From Chitinophaga pinensis (GTDB lineage: Bacteria > Bacteroidota > Bacteroidia > UKL13-3): a DNA stretch of 7,933 nt. Made by a program: the position numbers and the translations under genes. The notes beneath the pieces were generated by a model that was not told where the DNA came from, made no database searches, and saw nothing but the letters and a program-made list of their open reading frames with translations. This document shows positions 6,083 to 7,933 of the stretch, in pieces. Numbering within the stretch: position 1 is the stretch's first letter; the number at the start of each line of letters is the position of its first letter. The stretch is taken from positions 1 to 7,933 of the forward strand of contig CALPIR020000101.1 of NCBI GenBank assembly GCA_943323675.2, read 5' to 3'.

Positions 6083-7933
6083 GTGAATTATTTACGCGCA
6101 GAAAACTTATACAAACGATATGGCGATAGGATATTGTTTGAAAACCTAACGTTAACCATAGAAAAAGGCGATAAAATCGCATTAATTGCTAAAAATGGTA
6201 CCGGAAAAACCAATTTGTTAAACATTTTAGCAGGCCTTGACACCAGTGATGGAGAAGGTAAGGTTATTACCGATAAAAATATACAAGTGGCTTATTTGCC
6301 GCAAGAACCTTATTTGGATCCTAAATTAAATGTTTGGGATGCTTTGTTTAATAGCAATAACGAATTGCTAAAAGCCGTTGCCGAATATGAAGAGGTGATG
6401 CGCATTTCTGAAACCAACCATGACGAAGCCACCATGCTTAAGTTGCAATATGCAATGGAAAAAATGGATTTACTTAGTGCCTGGGATTACGAAAGTCGAA
6501 TCAAGTTAATTCTTACGAAATTAAGTATAACCCGCTACGATCAACCAGTAACTATGCTAAGTGGTGGCCAACGTAAACGTTTGGCTTTGGCGCGCATTTT
6601 AATTCAAACCCCCGATTTAATTATTATGGATGAGCCTACCAACCATCTTGATGTAGAGATGATTGAATGGCTTGAAGGTTACCTTAAAAGTGCAGATGTT
6701 ACTTTGTTTTTAGTTACCCACGATAGGTACTTTTTAGATGCAGTATGTAACGAAATTATAGAATTAGAAAATAACCAACTTTACACATACAAAGGCAATT
6801 ATGCTTATTTTATGGAGAAAAAGGAGGAGCGCATTTTTAAAGAAGGTAGGGAAATTGATAAAGCCCGTAATTTATTTAGAAAAGAGTTAGATTGGATGCG
6901 AAAGCAACCAAGAGCTCGAGGAACCAAACAAAAAGCCCGAATTGATGCCTTTTACGAAACCAAAGAAAAAGCCAGCCAAAAGATAGAAAATAATAAGGTT
7001 GAGTTAGACATGAAAATGCAACGCCTTGGTGGTAAAATAATTGAGCTTCATCATGTTAACAAGACTTTTCCAGGTTTAAAAATTATTGATGATTTTAGTT
7101 ACATGTTTAGGCCAGGCGAGCGTGTTGGTATTATTGGTAAAAATGGTGTTGGTAAAAGTACCTTTTTAAATACCTTAATGGAGCTTGATACGCCTGATAG
7201 CGGGCACATTAGCAAGGGAGATACTGTTGTTTATGGCTATTACTCGCAAAAAGGTTTAGAGATAAAAGAAGATAAGCGTGTGCTTGATGTGGTGAAAGAC
7301 ATTGCAGAGGTAATAGAATTGGGCAGGGGCGAGCAGGTAACTGCCACACAATTGTGTAAGCGCTTTTTGTTTGATGATAAAATGCAACACACATACGTTA
7401 GTAAATTAAGTGGTGGTGAACGCAGAAGACTATTTTTACTAACCGTATTAATTAAGAACCCGAACTTTTTGGTGTTGGATGAACCTACAAATGACTTGGA
7501 TATTCAAACCTTAAATGTGTTGGAAGACTTTTTAGAAAGTTATAAAGGTTGTTTGGTAATTGTAACCCATGATAGGTACTTTATGGATAAACTGGTTGAA
7601 CACTTGTTTATTTTTGAAGGTGAAGGCAAAATACGTGACTTTAATGGCAATTACCAGGATTATCTGGATGAGCAAGAGGAGAAGCGTAACGCAGCTAAAT
7701 TGGCACAACAAGCGCCTAAAGTAGCAAAAGTGGAGTTGCCTGTAACTGCTGTACAAGCAGCAAAAGCTCCTGCTAAACGTAAGCTAAGCTTTAAAGAACA
7801 ACAGGAGTTGGACGCACTAACTAAAGACATCCCAGAACTAGAGTTAAAGAAATTGGAGTGGAGCGCCAAATTAAGTGCCGGTAGCAGTAACCACGAAGAT
7901 TTAATGCAGTGGAGCAGGGCAGTAGAAGAAATA
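6083..7933 (+). CDS. ABC-F family ATPase, Uup-like (3' end outside window)
   Basis: 617 codons are visible and the frame is still open at the window end. Two ABC ATPase domains are fused without membrane segments, which defines ABC-F translation factors that act at the ribosome. Domain 1 has Walker A AKNGTGKT (36-43, Ala replacing the first Gly), signature LSGGQ (159-163), Walker B IIMDEPTNHLD (180-190) and switch H213. The linker (about 240-315), with WMRKQPRARGTKQKAR, corresponds to the P-site tRNA-interacting segment. Domain 2 has Walker A GKNGVGKST (352-360), signature LSGGE (442-446), Walker B LVLDEPTNDLD (463-473) and switch H496. After an Ala/Lys-rich spacer (about 536-566), KLSFKEQQELDAL (567-579) begins a charged C-terminal coiled-coil extension of the Uup type. 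GTG 6083 is chosen because it yields (M)NYLRAENLYKRYG, the usual N-terminus, with no in-frame ATG between the upstream stop at 6011 and the first Walker motif. A resistance-type ABC-F seems less likely than a housekeeping one. Confidence 0.92.
   Translation, partial: MNYLRAENLYKRYGDRILFENLTLTIEKGDKIALIAKNGTGKTNLLNILAGLDTSDGEGKVITDKNIQVAYLPQEPYLDPKLNVWDALFNSNNELLKAVAEYEEVMRISETNHDEATMLKLQYAMEKMDLLSAWDYESRIKLILTKLSITRYDQPVTMLSGGQRKRLALARILIQTPDLIIMDEPTNHLDVEMIEWLEGYLKSADVTLFLVTHDRYFLDAVCNEIIELENNQLYTYKGNYAYFMEKKEERIFKEGREIDKARNLFRKELDWMRKQPRARGTKQKARIDAFYETKEKASQKIENNKVELDMKMQRLGGKIIELHHVNKTFPGLKIIDDFSYMFRPGERVGIIGKNGVGKSTFLNTLMELDTPDSGHISKGDTVVYGYYSQKGLEIKEDKRVLDVVKDIAEVIELGRGEQVTATQLCKRFLFDDKMQHTYVSKLSGGERRRLFLLTVLIKNPNFLVLDEPTNDLDIQTLNVLEDFLESYKGCLVIVTHDRYFMDKLVEHLFIFEGEGKIRDFNGNYQDYLDEQEEKRNAAKLAQQAPKVAKVELPVTAVQAAKAPAKRKLSFKEQQELDALTKDIPELELKKLEWSAKLSAGSSNHEDLMQWSRAVEEI

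Noticed and set aside
7209..7869. Three minus-strand open frames
   Set aside because: All are antisense to the ABC-F gene, whose second Walker and signature motifs fix the coding strand.

Overview
The window looks like a piece of chromosome from a Bacteroidota bacterium (flavobacterial, cytophagal or sphingobacterial type; I cannot place it lower). The DNA is AT-rich. None of the start codons I examined has a Shine-Dalgarno sequence; most are preceded by A-rich stretches. Several genes have a match to the Bacteroidota -7 promoter element TAnnTTTG at a sensible distance. One lipoprotein has the acidic residues after its cysteine (CSKDDD) that mark surface lipoproteins in this phylum. There is no mobile element, CRISPR array, tRNA or rRNA that I can see.

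Layout. Positions 2-451 (+) hold the 3' end of an unrecognised gene. It converges on 564-1664 (-), a ferritin-like/VIT1 fusion that probably moves iron or manganese across the membrane. Next is 1853-3301 (-), an FAD-dependent monooxygenase with an unusual DnaJ-type zinc-finger extension at its N-terminus. A tight two-gene unit follows on the same strand: 4106-5101 (-), a YHYH-domain surface lipoprotein, then 18 nt later 3479-4087 (-), a secreted, membrane-anchored protein of unknown function. A 444-nt gap (5102-5545) holds the promoter of that unit and a strong intrinsic terminator for the next minus-strand gene, 5546-6001 (-), a SRPBCC ligand-binding protein. An 81-nt divergent spacer separates this gene from 6083-7933 (+), an Uup-like ABC-F ATPase that starts with GTG and runs off the window.

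The genes do not form one pathway. The VIT, monooxygenase and SRPBCC genes appear to be separate transcription units; only the YHYH lipoprotein and the 202-aa protein look co-transcribed. The points most worth attention are: the zinc-finger/flavin monooxygenase fusion; the uncharacterised YHYH plus membrane-anchored protein pair; a set of nested inverted repeats, resembling metal-regulator half-sites, lying on the VIT promoter; and a promoter box so close to the ABC-F start codon that its mRNA is probably leaderless. I see no clear sign of a wholly new defence or mobile system.
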